From a virus: a DNA stretch of 38,288 bases. The position numbers and the translations under genes are program-made. The stretch covers positions 1 to 38,288 of the IMG/VR virus record IMGVR_UViG_3300042478_000896, one strand, 5' to 3'. Below are positions 30,197-38,047 of the stretch, piece after piece; positions within the stretch are counted from its first letter, which is position 1, and the number at the start of each line of letters is the position of its first letter. The notes under the pieces are model-generated. The model did not search any database and had not been told where the DNA came from. It worked only from the letters and a program-made list of their open reading frames with translations.

Positions 30197-30498
30197 ACGA
30201 TCCAGAGGCGTGGTTGGATTCAATATCGGATCGGGTTTTTGATGTGTGGTGGGCGTATTACCAGTGCGAGCCGTTTGGATCGCACTGGGAACAGGCAGCT
30301 TCGCTGTCCGCGATGATTCACAGCAACACTGTGATGATGGCGGCAACACGAGGGGCGAAAATGGAATCGCTGAGTGTGATTGATTTCATGCCTGCGGATT
30401 CGATGAGGTGGCAGAAACGAACGAAGCTCAGAGTACGCGGCATTAGTCATCCAAAAGCACAAACGGACATTCTCAAGCGGGCATTTGGTTTCTCATGA
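30118..30498 (+). CDS. T-type tail chaperone domain, expressed by -1 frameshift
   Basis: The -1 frame relative to the upstream chaperone is open from 30118 to 30498. From about 30178 it reads CLELGIDDPEAWLDSISDRVFDVWWAYYQCEPFGSHW, the standard T-domain pattern, and the start of that pattern lies before any good initiation codon (the first candidate is a TTG at 30214 with no ribosome-binding site). So it is best read as the C-terminal part of a G-T fusion made by -1 slippage between 30118 and the 30194 stop. The exact slip point is not certain. Confidence 0.65.
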   Translation, partial: GVDNAGGVRQNHRLRFACRVCLELGIDDPEAWLDSISDRVFDVWWAYYQCEPFGSHWEQAASLSAMIHSNTVMMAATRGAKMESLSVIDFMPADSMRWQKRTKLRVRGISHPKAQTDILKRAFGFS

Positions 30499-32237
30499 CA
30501 ACAATCACCGCACTTAATGTCCGTCTGGGCATGGACGTGTCGAACTTTAGCGAGGGGGCAAACCTTGCGAAGGGCGAGGTCACAAAAGTCGCGTCGATCA
30601 TGCGGCAATCGGTGCCGCCTGCTGAAAAGTTTAAGCAGGAGCTGGGACTGCTGAATCGTGCGTTTAGCGAATCTGGTAAGAAGTCAGTCGAGTATGCAAA
30701 CGCAGTCGAACACTTGAAGCGAAAGCACGAACAGGCCGCACCGGCGATCAGAGATGTAAACAAGGCGTCGAAGGAGGCTGGGGTATCATCATCATCAGCA
30801 ATCGCAGCAATCAAAGGCATGACAGCAGCCTATCTAAGCGTTCAGACTGTCGCCAAATCGATAAATCTTGCATCACAGGTCGAGGATGCGACGATCGCAT
30901 TCGAAGTGTTGACCGGCAGTGCAAAAGATGGCCAGTTACTATTCGAGCAAATTCGCAAGTTTGCTGCCGAATCGCCGGTCACGTTTAGCAATGCTGCAGA
31001 CGCTACAAAAACAATGATGAGCTTCGGCGTGGCTGCACAAGATGTGCAGAAGAACCTACAAATGCTGTCGGATGTCACAGGTGGAAACAACGATCGATTC
31101 AAGATGCTGTCGCTGGCATTCTCTCAGACAACCGCAGCGGGCCGCCTGATGGGGCAGGACTTGCTGCAGATGATTAATGCAGGGTTCAATCCGCTGCAAC
31201 AGATCAGCAAGACCACCGGCGAATCCATGAACGAACTGAAAAAGCGAATGGAGGACGGCGGGATTTCCGCACAGGAAGTTCGGCAGGCATTCATGGATGC
31301 GACTTCCGAAGGCGGAATGTTTCATGGAATGACCGACCGACTTGCTGAAACAGTCAGTGGAAAACTGAACATTGCGTTGAGCGACATGGAGCAAAAACTG
31401 GCGGCAGCCGGGGAAGCAATGGGACCGCTGCTTATTCAATTACTCGACACCTTCACGAGACTGAAGCCCATTCTCGATGCTGTCATCAACCTTATCGATG
31501 GCATTTCGCAGGGGCTTGGGTTCGCAATTGCCGTAGTGACGGACCTGATCAACAGCGTCACGAACTTTACGGTTGACACTACCGAAATGAACAAGTTCCT
31601 TGATTTGCTTGACCAGCGAGACCGAGAAGCCGAAGCAGCCAAACACAAGGCGATCAACGAGGAGTTTCAGCAAAAGGAGGCTGCTGTCAACCATGTGGCA
31701 ATCGCCGAACGCAAGGCAGCCGAGCAGTTAGCGGCAGCCAGAGCAAAGCACATCGAAGACCAAAAGAAGGCGGCAGAAGACGCCGTCAAGCAGCAGCAAA
31801 AGAACATCGAGAAAGAAAAGGCGGCTCGGCTAAAGGCTATCGAAGACGCAAAGAAGGCCCAAGAGCGAGCAGCACAGCAAGCCGAAGAGCAATTCCAGCG
31901 AGACATGGAAAATGCCCGCAAGGCCGCGATGGACTACTTTGCACAGCAGGAAGAAAAGAACAAACAGCGCAGAGCAGACGTTGCGGCCGGGCCGGGTGCT
32001 GGCATGGAAGTCGGATCTGCTGAGGCTGCTAAGTTCTCTGCCGATCAAATCAATCGGCAGATCAGCGTGGCGGCCGTGCCAGATCAGCCGACGCCCGGCG
32101 AAGCTCAGATTGCGTGGAAGGCAGAGCAGCTTTTCAAAGAACAGCAGGCGGCAAACGCTTTGGCGACGCGGCAGATTGCAATCATGGATAGCCTTTTGAG
32201 AGAAGCCAAGGAAAACGGTTTCAGGAGAATTCGATAA
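30495..32237 (+). CDS. Tape measure protein
   Basis: A 580-residue protein with the tape-measure N-terminal core (EDATIAFEVLTGSAKDGQLLFEQIRKFAAESPVTF-like stretch near 130-165, then MMSFGV and LMGQDLLQMINAG). Then come a hydrophobic stretch (about 330-360: LIDGISQGLGFAIAVVTDLI) and a long Lys/Glu/Ala/Gln coiled coil at 370-500. At roughly 1.5 angstrom per residue, length would predict a short tail (about 85 nm). It sets tail length. The start overlaps the chaperone stop. Confidence 0.88.
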   Translation: MTTITALNVRLGMDVSNFSEGANLAKGEVTKVASIMRQSVPPAEKFKQELGLLNRAFSESGKKSVEYANAVEHLKRKHEQAAPAIRDVNKASKEAGVSSSSAIAAIKGMTAAYLSVQTVAKSINLASQVEDATIAFEVLTGSAKDGQLLFEQIRKFAAESPVTFSNAADATKTMMSFGVAAQDVQKNLQMLSDVTGGNNDRFKMLSLAFSQTTAAGRLMGQDLLQMINAGFNPLQQISKTTGESMNELKKRMEDGGISAQEVRQAFMDATSEGGMFHGMTDRLAETVSGKLNIALSDMEQKLAAAGEAMGPLLIQLLDTFTRLKPILDAVINLIDGISQGLGFAIAVVTDLINSVTNFTVDTTEMNKFLDLLDQRDREAEAAKHKAINEEFQQKEAAVNHVAIAERKAAEQLAAARAKHIEDQKKAAEDAVKQQQKNIEKEKAARLKAIEDAKKAQERAAQQAEEQFQRDMENARKAAMDYFAQQEEKNKQRRADVAAGPGAGMEVGSAEAAKFSADQINRQISVAAVPDQPTPGEAQIAWKAEQLFKEQQAANALATRQIAIMDSLLREAKENGFRRIR

Positions 32238-32644
32238 TGGCGGATCTTAGTGGCATCACTGCAGTCAGGCCCACAGCAACAACGCAGGTTCGCACCTTGC
32301 AATACGGCGGCACCGTAGCAGTCGGGCAGCCAGTTTCCCTTAGCTCCAGCAAGTACGTCGCATCGGACGCAAACGCATCGGCAACGCTGGCAGCAGCGAC
32401 AGGAATCGCAATGACGCCTGGCGTGACAGATGGCTATGGACTGGTGGCTGTCGGCGGCTCGATCATTCTTGTCGGCACCACAATGACAGTCGGGGAAACA
32501 TATCTAGTGTCTGACACTGCTGGCGGAATCATGCCGAACGCTGACAGATCGACAGGCGACTATGTGACGCGGCTTGGCACAGCATCGTCGGCAACGCAAC
32601 TTGATCTATCAATTCAAGCCACAGGAATACAGGTGCCAGCATAA
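32237..32644 (+). CDS. DUF2190-like putative structural protein
   Basis: A 135-residue beta-rich, Ala/Thr/Gly/Val-rich protein. VAVGQPVSLSSSKYVASDANASAT and GYGLVAVGGSIILVGTTMTVGETY look like DUF2190-type small structural proteins (often capsid decoration), with the conserved turn GDY near 116. Here it comes after the tape measure, an uncommon position for that family. Overlaps both neighbours by one base. Confidence 0.55.
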   Translation: MADLSGITAVRPTATTQVRTLQYGGTVAVGQPVSLSSSKYVASDANASATLAAATGIAMTPGVTDGYGLVAVGGSIILVGTTMTVGETYLVSDTAGGIMPNADRSTGDYVTRLGTASSATQLDLSIQATGIQVPA

Positions 32645-33507
32645 TGCCAACGACATTTCGAGGCGAAACAAGCGAAGGCAAATCCAGCATCCGGTCATCC
32701 GGTGGCATTGCTGTGCTTGAGGAAGAATATCACTTCCTCGTAGCGTGTGACTCGGTCAACACGCCGAGGCTCGAAGTGCTGGCTACCGCTGGCCTGCCGA
32801 TTGTAAACGTTAGCACATCATCGAGCGGGTTTTGCATTTGCCGTGGACTTGACGCGACGCGAAGAGAAGACCAGCGAAAACTCTGGGATGTAACAGCAAC
32901 GTTCAGTTCCGAGGTGTCCGAGGGCCAATCGTCCACAGCATCATCAGGAACCAGCGTCAGCTCTAACCCGATCGAATGGGTTCCAATTTACGAAACCAAG
33001 TTCGAACGATTGCAGGAGATCGTGACGACAGATCGAAGCGGTGCTCGTATTGCCAACAGTGCTGGGCAGCCGTTTGAAACGGGCGTTGTCCGATCGCGAT
33101 TCATTCCAATTTGGGAGTTTTACCAGTTCGAGCCAGATACTGACACTGATGAAGAAGTGGTCGATCGAAACGAAGTCGTAAACAACGGCACGTTCAAGGG
33201 CAAGTCGGAAAAAACGCTCCTGTGCACTGTGCTGTCATCTGTTGTCGGGTTCTATTACGGATCACGTAAACGATTGACGCGATACGCATTGCGATACAAC
33301 GACCAAACGTGGAAGCATAAACGGCTGGATGTTGGCACTGTCTATTTGGATGGCGGAAAGCACAAGCCGTATTTGGACGACAATAGCAACGTGATTCTCG
33401 GAGGTCTCAATGGGGCCGGAGCAAAGGTTGCTGTCGGAACTGCGCCAAGCGTGCTGGAGTTTGATATTTATGAAGCAGTTTCGTTTAGCAGTTTCCTGAG
33501 AGGCTAA
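32644..33507 (+). CDS. Hypothetical tail-region protein
   Basis: A 287-residue protein that I do not recognise. EYHFLVACDSVNTPRLEVLATAGLPIV, a Cys pair (FCICRGLDATRREDQRKLW), a Ser/Thr-rich linker (SSTASSGTSVSSN), then PIYETKFERLQEIVTTDRSG and RYALRYNDQTWKHKRLDVGTVYLDGG. It lies where distal-tail or tail-tip genes are normally found. A structural role is inferred from position only. Confidence 0.5.
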   Translation: MPTTFRGETSEGKSSIRSSGGIAVLEEEYHFLVACDSVNTPRLEVLATAGLPIVNVSTSSSGFCICRGLDATRREDQRKLWDVTATFSSEVSEGQSSTASSGTSVSSNPIEWVPIYETKFERLQEIVTTDRSGARIANSAGQPFETGVVRSRFIPIWEFYQFEPDTDTDEEVVDRNEVVNNGTFKGKSEKTLLCTVLSSVVGFYYGSRKRLTRYALRYNDQTWKHKRLDVGTVYLDGGKHKPYLDDNSNVILGGLNGAGAKVAVGTAPSVLEFDIYEAVSFSSFLRG

Positions 33508-33508
33508 C

Positions 33509-33883
33509 ATGCCAGACGAGCGAACATATGGATTCAACGCAGAGGATGCGAGATCATTGCTGCAATCAATCAGCACTGGGGAAACCACCTACACGGAGAT
33601 CAGGCCACGCGGTTCAATGGGCCGCATTCAAGTCGTTCTTACGTCCGACCTACCAGCAGCCGTAAACACGAAGCGAGATCCAAGCACGGCGACCGCACGA
33701 ATTCTCCGCAGGAAGACGGATGGAGACCTGACGCTGTCCACCGACTCTATCACGATCGTAAATCGCTTTACACAAATCAGCGTTGACGCTGGCACATATG
33801 GCAAGGCAGAAATGATCGACGGCGAATGGCAGCTATACGCGGCTGACTGTCCGGGCGGCTCAGCATCGTCGGGGAGCGTCTAA
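33509..33883 (+). CDS. Hypothetical tail-region protein
   Basis: A 124-residue protein: helical start (AEDARSLLQSISTGETTYTEI), then beta strands (RIQVVLTSDLPAAV, GDLTLSTDSITIVNR) and a tail ending in CPGGSASSG. No family recognised. GAGAGG precedes the ATG, and the stop overlaps the next gene. It belongs to a run of three unassigned genes after the tape measure that also overlap or abut. Confidence 0.5.
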   Translation: MPDERTYGFNAEDARSLLQSISTGETTYTEIRPRGSMGRIQVVLTSDLPAAVNTKRDPSTATARILRRKTDGDLTLSTDSITIVNRFTQISVDAGTYGKAEMIDGEWQLYAADCPGGSASSGSV

Positions 33884-34467
33884 TGCTATTAGGATGCTGT
33901 CATTGTGGAGAAACGCCGAGTGAGTCGATTCCGCCGAGTGAATCGACGCCGCCGAGCCAGTCGGCATCGGCGTCAATCCTAACGCTAGGCTGCGGGTCGT
34001 GTAGGTATGGAGTAGCGCCGCAGCGAATACGCGTTTCCATCGGAGTGACCGGCGGGTCGGGTCCGTGCTGCTCTCACTATTCGCAGCCGAGCTATTTATG
34101 CAACTGGCGATCTGGAAGTTTCGGGTTTGGGGCTACCTGCGGGGGTGGTTGGGTGTCCGATGCGGGCCCACGTTTTATTCCAAACAACAACCCAAATGTT
34201 TGCAATCCTCCGTTCGTAGATAATGGAGGATTAGTATCGGTTTGGTTGTCGAACTCGTTCGTTGGGAATCAAAATGTAATCAACGCGGTAATACAATTTC
34301 GCGGAAACTCCATTACATACCGTCACGATATATTGACTATTGGTTACTACAATGACGGCGACGTTCCATGCTTAACGACAAATAGCCTGATCTTAATTAG
34401 CGGCGGGTCAAACCCGTCTCCGTGCGGAACTGGCTGGGCCTCGTCAATTTCAATGAGTCCGGCATGA
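33883..34467 (+). CDS. Cys-rich protein with Pro-Ser-Glu-Ser repeats
   Basis: A 194-residue protein. It begins with CCHCG, followed by repeats SESIPPSESTPPSQSASAS (residues 13-31), a Cys-rich Gly/Ser domain (CGSC, CCSHY, C at about 74, 87, 108) and a beta-rich C-terminus ending with CGTGWASS. The Ser/Pro/Thr linker is a natural acceptor for O-linked sugars, and two glycosyltransferase-type genes follow at once. It may be a tail-tip or surface protein. No family recognised. Confidence 0.5.
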   Translation: MLLGCCHCGETPSESIPPSESTPPSQSASASILTLGCGSCRYGVAPQRIRVSIGVTGGSGPCCSHYSQPSYLCNWRSGSFGFGATCGGGWVSDAGPRFIPNNNPNVCNPPFVDNGGLVSVWLSNSFVGNQNVINAVIQFRGNSITYRHDILTIGYYNDGDVPCLTTNSLILISGGSNPSPCGTGWASSISMSPA

Positions 34468-35540
34468 TTGACTGCTTGCACTTTGGTCCGATTGATAATG
34501 TTCGGGCGTTTTGCACGAACACAGAAGACCTGATGCACGACGGAACCGTTCCGGTTGCACTTTGTCAAATATGTCCCTATAGAAAACCTGTGGGCAATCG
34601 TGATTTCTTCGCCCAGACAGAACAACTGCTAATCCAAAAAGCCCGACGCGGAGAAATTACAGTAGCCGCGAAGTCATGCGGTGGATGCGGCGAAACAAAG
34701 CACCGTTCAGCCGAGCCAGAAGTCACACAATTTGTCTGGCCCTATTGGGACGGCGGGGCACAAGCCGACGAGCTTCGATGGTCCATCCGATCAGTCGAGA
34801 CGTTCTTTCAAGGTCGGGCGAAGATCACAATCATCGGTGACAAGCCGGACTGGTATCACGGGCATGTCATCATAAAAAAGAGAGTTCCCGCAACACGGCC
34901 AAACCGAGCGTTCCGCGACATGCTTGGCAAGGTGTTCTACATCGCGACACATGCCGAGATTGACTCCGAGTGCGTCTGGATGATGGACGATATTTATTTT
35001 CTAAAGCCGTTCACCTTAGACGACATTAAGACGCCGCGTGCGGAGCCGTGGCGACCTGATGCCAGCAACAGTTGGCAGAAGCGGAAAACACTGTCGATGG
35101 AGACTCTGGCGGCTCGTGGATTAACGCAGCACGACTACGCAACGCATCTACCGCACTGGCTGGAAAAAGACAAACTGCGGGCGATGTTCGACGACTTCAA
35201 TCTGCACGAGCATACGATGTTGTGGGAAGTGCTTTACGGCAATGTCTACCGAGGCACTCCGCAACGCACGCGGCCATTCTTTGCGCGGTTTCAGCATCAA
35301 GCGGACAAAGAAACGTTCCAGCGACTAACCGCCAACGCGACCGTGATCAACAACACTGAGCCTGCGTGGTGCGATGGTCTACACGACTTTCTGGCCGAAC
35401 TGCTGCCGACGCCTTCGACTGTTGAGGCTGAACACGAGACGGCAAAGCCGGTTTACATCATCACGAAGAAAGGTCCAAGAACTGTAAAGCGGCGGCCATT
35501 AGAAACGCACCGAGACTACATCGAGAAGCAGGCTCAATGA
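34464..35540 (+). CDS. Stealth-like phosphotransferase/glycosyltransferase with Cys cluster
   Basis: A 358-residue protein from ATG 34464, overlapping the previous stop. Residues 4-75 hold six Cys (4, 17, 34, 37, 72, 75; CQIC and CGGC), a likely metal site. From about 85, TQFVWPYWDGG and ELRWSIRSVETFF then ITIIGDKPDWY, and WMMDDIYFL with Asp175-Asp176, follow the order of the Stealth (CR1/CR2) sugar-phosphate transferases or related GT-A enzymes. It probably modifies a surface glycan. The conserved Arg/His core is only partly visible, so the exact class is uncertain. It overlaps the next enzyme gene. Confidence 0.62.
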   Translation: MIDCLHFGPIDNVRAFCTNTEDLMHDGTVPVALCQICPYRKPVGNRDFFAQTEQLLIQKARRGEITVAAKSCGGCGETKHRSAEPEVTQFVWPYWDGGAQADELRWSIRSVETFFQGRAKITIIGDKPDWYHGHVIIKKRVPATRPNRAFRDMLGKVFYIATHAEIDSECVWMMDDIYFLKPFTLDDIKTPRAEPWRPDASNSWQKRKTLSMETLAARGLTQHDYATHLPHWLEKDKLRAMFDDFNLHEHTMLWEVLYGNVYRGTPQRTRPFFARFQHQADKETFQRLTANATVINNTEPAWCDGLHDFLAELLPTPSTVEAEHETAKPVYIITKKGPRTVKRRPLETHRDYIEKQAQ

Positions 35541-36943
35541 TTCCTCATATCATGATCATCCAGTCGGCCTACATTGACCGCAGGCTATCAGAGCGACGGC
35601 TGGAGATTTCTCGACACACTGCGATACCATCGCTCGCATACCAGACCGTCAAGCCTGTTATTCACATCGCGGTCAATCCTGACGATCCGTTTTTGGCTGA
35701 GCGACTTGAGGCATTCCGGGCGACAGGTTGCGAAGTGAAAGCACTTTATCGACCCAACTGGAAACTCTATCGCGAGAACTGGGAACTTCCCGAGGGACGC
35801 AAGATCGTCAGTCGCATGGACGATGACGACGTGATCTGTAAAGAATATTGTGAACTTACAAGGGCACAAGCTCCAGAGTCGGGCGAATGGAATCTCATCT
35901 GGCCAAACGGGTACGTCTTTTGGCGTGAAACCTGCTACCTCCTTCACCATCCCGGCATCCAGTTCGTGACGCTGGTGACTGATCACGACAAAGATCCACA
36001 TCAGGAGCAGCACTGGGGATACCACAAACGATGGCAAACAAAGGTCGTTTCCGATGCAGTCGGCTGGATCTGGGTTCGTCACGGTGACGCGGCATCGTCA
36101 ACGCTGCCGAGATACCGCAAAGTTAAGCGAAGCGGCATTGATGCGAAGCGGATTCCGATCAACCTGAGAGCGATCCTGCGAGCTATTGCGGACTCTGGCA
36201 CAGCGAGCGGAAACTATACGGAACACCGCAATCCGGCACTGTTGGCCCATGTGCTACAGCAAAACAAACGGCACGAACCGGCAACACCAGCGGGGCCGCG
36301 ATTTCTTGTAGTAGTCCCAACGCATCGGTTGGCAGTGGCTCAGGCGACAATCGACGAACTGCAAATGTCGTTCACGTACCCAACAGAGTTTCACGTTCTC
36401 GACGGCACGCCCTCGAAGTGTCACGCACTCAACAAGGCTCTGGCCGAACTGCTCGACCCGTCAAAGCATGACATTTACGTGACGATTGACGACGACATTC
36501 TGCCTGGAGAAAACTGGCAGCACTTTATCGCCTGCGCATTTGATCGCATTCCGAAACTGGGAGCGTGCGGAGTTGATTACAGCGGAACCGAGGAAGGCCG
36601 GGCGTTAATGGCTAACGCGATGCAAGCTCCAGTTACGCAGGTTCGAGACATCCAGTTTCGTAACGCGACGGGCTTGCAGAATCTTGCAGGCGGCTGTTTC
36701 GCAATCAGGTCCGCACTAGCCAAGGAGATTGGCCCGTATCCATTCGCGGACGATGGCAGGCAATACCACGCAGACGAAGACGGCTGGAGATCGCATCAAG
36801 TCACGCGACGGGGCTGGCAAGTCGGTTACGTCACGAATCCCAATGAGCCTGTCAGGATGATTGCTCACCGAAACACAGAGCAATATGAAACGAAAAAACA
36901 AAACGACATTGAGGCATGGCAAGCAAGGCCCGTGTGGTCGTGA
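35537..36943 (+). CDS. Two-domain glycosyltransferase
   Basis: A 468-residue protein with two sugar-transferase-like domains. N-terminal: MIIQSAYIDRRLSERRLE and VSRMDDDDVI (Asp95-98), then a WPNGYVFW strand, like putative rhamnosyltransferases. C-terminal (from about 255): FLVVVPTHRLAVAQATIDEL, EFHVLDGTPSKCHALNKAL, VTIDDDILPGENW (Asp318-320), AGGCFAIRSAL and the acidic YHADEDGWRSHQVTRRGW, a GT2 pattern. It is the last gene before the 37-kb regulatory region. It may build a glycan on virion or host surface together with the two enzymes upstream. Confidence 0.75.
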   Translation: MIPHIMIIQSAYIDRRLSERRLEISRHTAIPSLAYQTVKPVIHIAVNPDDPFLAERLEAFRATGCEVKALYRPNWKLYRENWELPEGRKIVSRMDDDDVICKEYCELTRAQAPESGEWNLIWPNGYVFWRETCYLLHHPGIQFVTLVTDHDKDPHQEQHWGYHKRWQTKVVSDAVGWIWVRHGDAASSTLPRYRKVKRSGIDAKRIPINLRAILRAIADSGTASGNYTEHRNPALLAHVLQQNKRHEPATPAGPRFLVVVPTHRLAVAQATIDELQMSFTYPTEFHVLDGTPSKCHALNKALAELLDPSKHDIYVTIDDDILPGENWQHFIACAFDRIPKLGACGVDYSGTEEGRALMANAMQAPVTQVRDIQFRNATGLQNLAGGCFAIRSALAKEIGPYPFADDGRQYHADEDGWRSHQVTRRGWQVGYVTNPNEPVRMIAHRNTEQYETKKQNDIEAWQARPVWS

Positions 36944-36976
36944 AGTCATAGTTACGGCCCCGGCGTCATGAACCGG

Positions 36977-37031
36977 AGAAACGAAGCCTGGGAAGGGCCT
37001 GCCTCGATCGGGGCAGGCTCGCTTCGTTTCT
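36977..37031. repeat. Nested 11-bp and 7-bp inverted repeat
   Basis: AGAAACGAAGC (36977-36987) with its perfect complement (37021-37031) encloses GCCTGCC (36997-37003) with GGCAGGC (37012-37018). There is no T-run after it, so it is not a textbook intrinsic terminator; it could end transcription with help, or be a dispersed repeat or recombination site. It separates the glycosyltransferase operon from the promoter at 37.1 kb. Confidence 0.6.
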
Positions 37032-37083
37032 GGATACCCCACAAAACACGGGCAAAACAAAATCTTTTCCGCAATCCTGCAAA

Positions 37084-37127
37084 ATGATATCACCAACCAT
37101 TGACGCCAATTCCGATAGTGATATCAT
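37084..37127 (+). promoter_or_regulatory. Promoter bracketed by a perfect 10-bp inverted repeat
   Basis: TTGACG (37100-37105) and TATCAT (37122-37127) are spaced by 16 bp. ATGATATCAC (37084-37093) and GTGATATCAT (37118-37127) are exact inverted copies on either side; the second overlaps the -10. Dyad centres are 34 bp apart, about three helical turns, the geometry of two repressor dimers that could contact each other. It should drive the five small genes and the RNA that follow. Confidence 0.75.
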
Positions 37128-37166
37128 GCCTGCATCGAGACGCAAAACACTGGTAAGGAAAAGAAC

Positions 37167-37319
37167 ATGATCAACACACCAGCAACAATCAACATGATCA
37201 AGCCTTGGCTGACAGGAAACGACGAGAACGACGCAAAGATGCTCAGCCGAATGTTTCGAGCGGTTGGCTTCAGTCTTGGAGAGTGGAGAACAGTGGTGGC
37301 GGAAGCGAAGGCAGCATAA
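37167..37319 (+). CDS. Small hypothetical early protein
   Basis: A 50-residue protein directly after the operator-promoter. TAAGGA precedes the ATG. Mostly helical (DENDAKMLSRMFRAVGFSLGEWRTVVAEAK). No family recognised. The stop overlaps the start of the next gene (TAATG). As the first gene of the unit, it is a candidate regulator or an early host-takeover factor, but nothing in the sequence decides. Confidence 0.55.
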   Translation: MINTPATINMIKPWLTGNDENDAKMLSRMFRAVGFSLGEWRTVVAEAKAA

Positions 37320-37459
37320 TGAGCAAAGAGAAAAGACAAGGGGCTGGCAGACCAGCCCCCACAATCCGCAACCTGCAAGCCCGCATCATTTACGCCCAGC
37401 ACGACGGCAACTACGCCGAAGTCTTGCGGCTCAAGAAGGAACTGGAGAAAGTGAAGTGA
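37319..37459 (+). CDS. Very small hypothetical protein
   Basis: A 46-residue protein with ATG at 37319 overlapping the previous stop. A basic GRPAPTIRN lead is followed by a helical hairpin-like region (LQARIIYAQHDGNYAEVLRLKKELEKV). Unknown. The stop overlaps the GTG of the following RHH-like gene, consistent with coupled translation. Confidence 0.5.
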   Translation: MSKEKRQGAGRPAPTIRNLQARIIYAQHDGNYAEVLRLKKELEKVK

Positions 37460-37611
37460 CAAAGAAAATCAAGGGCAATCCTCAATTGCTGCTGCGTGTT
37501 CCGCCGGAACTGCAAAAGCCGTTGGCGGATGAAGCAACAAAGACCGGCGAGACGAGGCAGGGTGTGCTGTGGCGGATTGCGGCTAGGTATTTCAATGGAC
37601 GACGCAAATGA
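37456..37611 (+). CDS. Small RHH-like DNA-binding protein
   Basis: A 51-residue protein with GTG start overlapping the previous stop. QLLLRVPPELQKPLADEATKTGETRQGVLWRIAARYF has the strand-helix-turn-helix pattern of RHH repressors, with a basic N- and C-terminus. It lies 330 bp after the twin-dyad promoter and is a good candidate for the protein that binds it. Third RHH-like gene in the window. Confidence 0.6.
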   Translation: MTKKIKGNPQLLLRVPPELQKPLADEATKTGETRQGVLWRIAARYFNGRRK

Positions 37612-37886
37612 AAGGCATCAGACCACCAAAACCAGACAGGCCAATACCGCCAAAAGACTCGCTGCTCACAGTGCTCTGGCAGGTGGAATACAAAGTGCGG
37701 AGCGGCAAGCGTTATGGCCAATGGCTATGCCAGTGCAAGTGCGGCGCGACATGCAAAGTGATCAGGGTGCGAATCCAAAATGGCCATACAAGATCATGCG
37801 GATGCCTGCACACTCAGGCATCGAAACAAAACATCAGAACGTGTCTGCAAAAACAAAAAGAACGGAGTCTCGCAAATGCTCAATAG
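37608..37886 (+). CDS. Cys-rich nuclease-associated-type domain protein
   Basis: A 92-residue basic protein. LLTVLWQVEYKV, WLCQCKCG, VRVRIQNGHTRSCGCL is the short zinc-binding domain commonly found in phage proteins and at the N-terminus of some HNH homing endonucleases (CxC, CGC). No nuclease domain is attached. It probably binds DNA. The start overlaps the previous stop (ATGA). Confidence 0.6.
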   Translation: MKGIRPPKPDRPIPPKDSLLTVLWQVEYKVRSGKRYGQWLCQCKCGATCKVIRVRIQNGHTRSCGCLHTQASKQNIRTCLQKQKERSLANAQ

Positions 37887-38016
37887 CTGCTTGGCCTTTA
37901 TGGTGATTGTGATGCTTGGATGCTTTGCGGCTGGCTCGTGCGAACTTGCTGCGGAACGCAAGGAACGGAAATGGGTTGAGAAGCAGATTCGCAACAAATA
38001 TGGGCGGACATATTAA
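37876..38016 (+). CDS. Small membrane or lipoprotein-like peptide
   Basis: A 46-residue protein: hydrophobic residues 5-20 (CLAFMVIVMLGCFAAG), with Cys at 5, 16 and 22, followed by a charged tail (ERKERKWVEKQIRNKYG). A short signal-anchor or lipoprotein-like peptide. It overlaps the previous gene by 11 bases and is the last gene before the structured non-coding region. Such peptides are often superinfection-exclusion factors, but no motif shows this. Confidence 0.55.
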   Translation: MLNSCLAFMVIVMLGCFAAGSCELAAERKERKWVEKQIRNKYGRTY

Positions 38017-38047
38017 CCGGCGAGGGCATGGGTCCACCGGATTAAAT

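Noticed and set aside
30214-30498. Independent gene starting at TTG 30214
   Set aside because: The conserved T-domain sequence begins about 12 codons earlier and there is no ribosome-binding site, so the -1 frameshift reading is preferred.
31600-31980. Tandem repeat in the tape measure coiled coil
   Set aside because: The Lys/Glu/Ala/Gln periodicity is ordinary coiled-coil composition; no exact DNA repeat unit is present.
36968-37087. 39-codon frame starting at an ATG before the nested inverted repeat
   Set aside because: It has no convincing ribosome-binding site, its codons are mainly the two repeat arms, and it ends in the operator.
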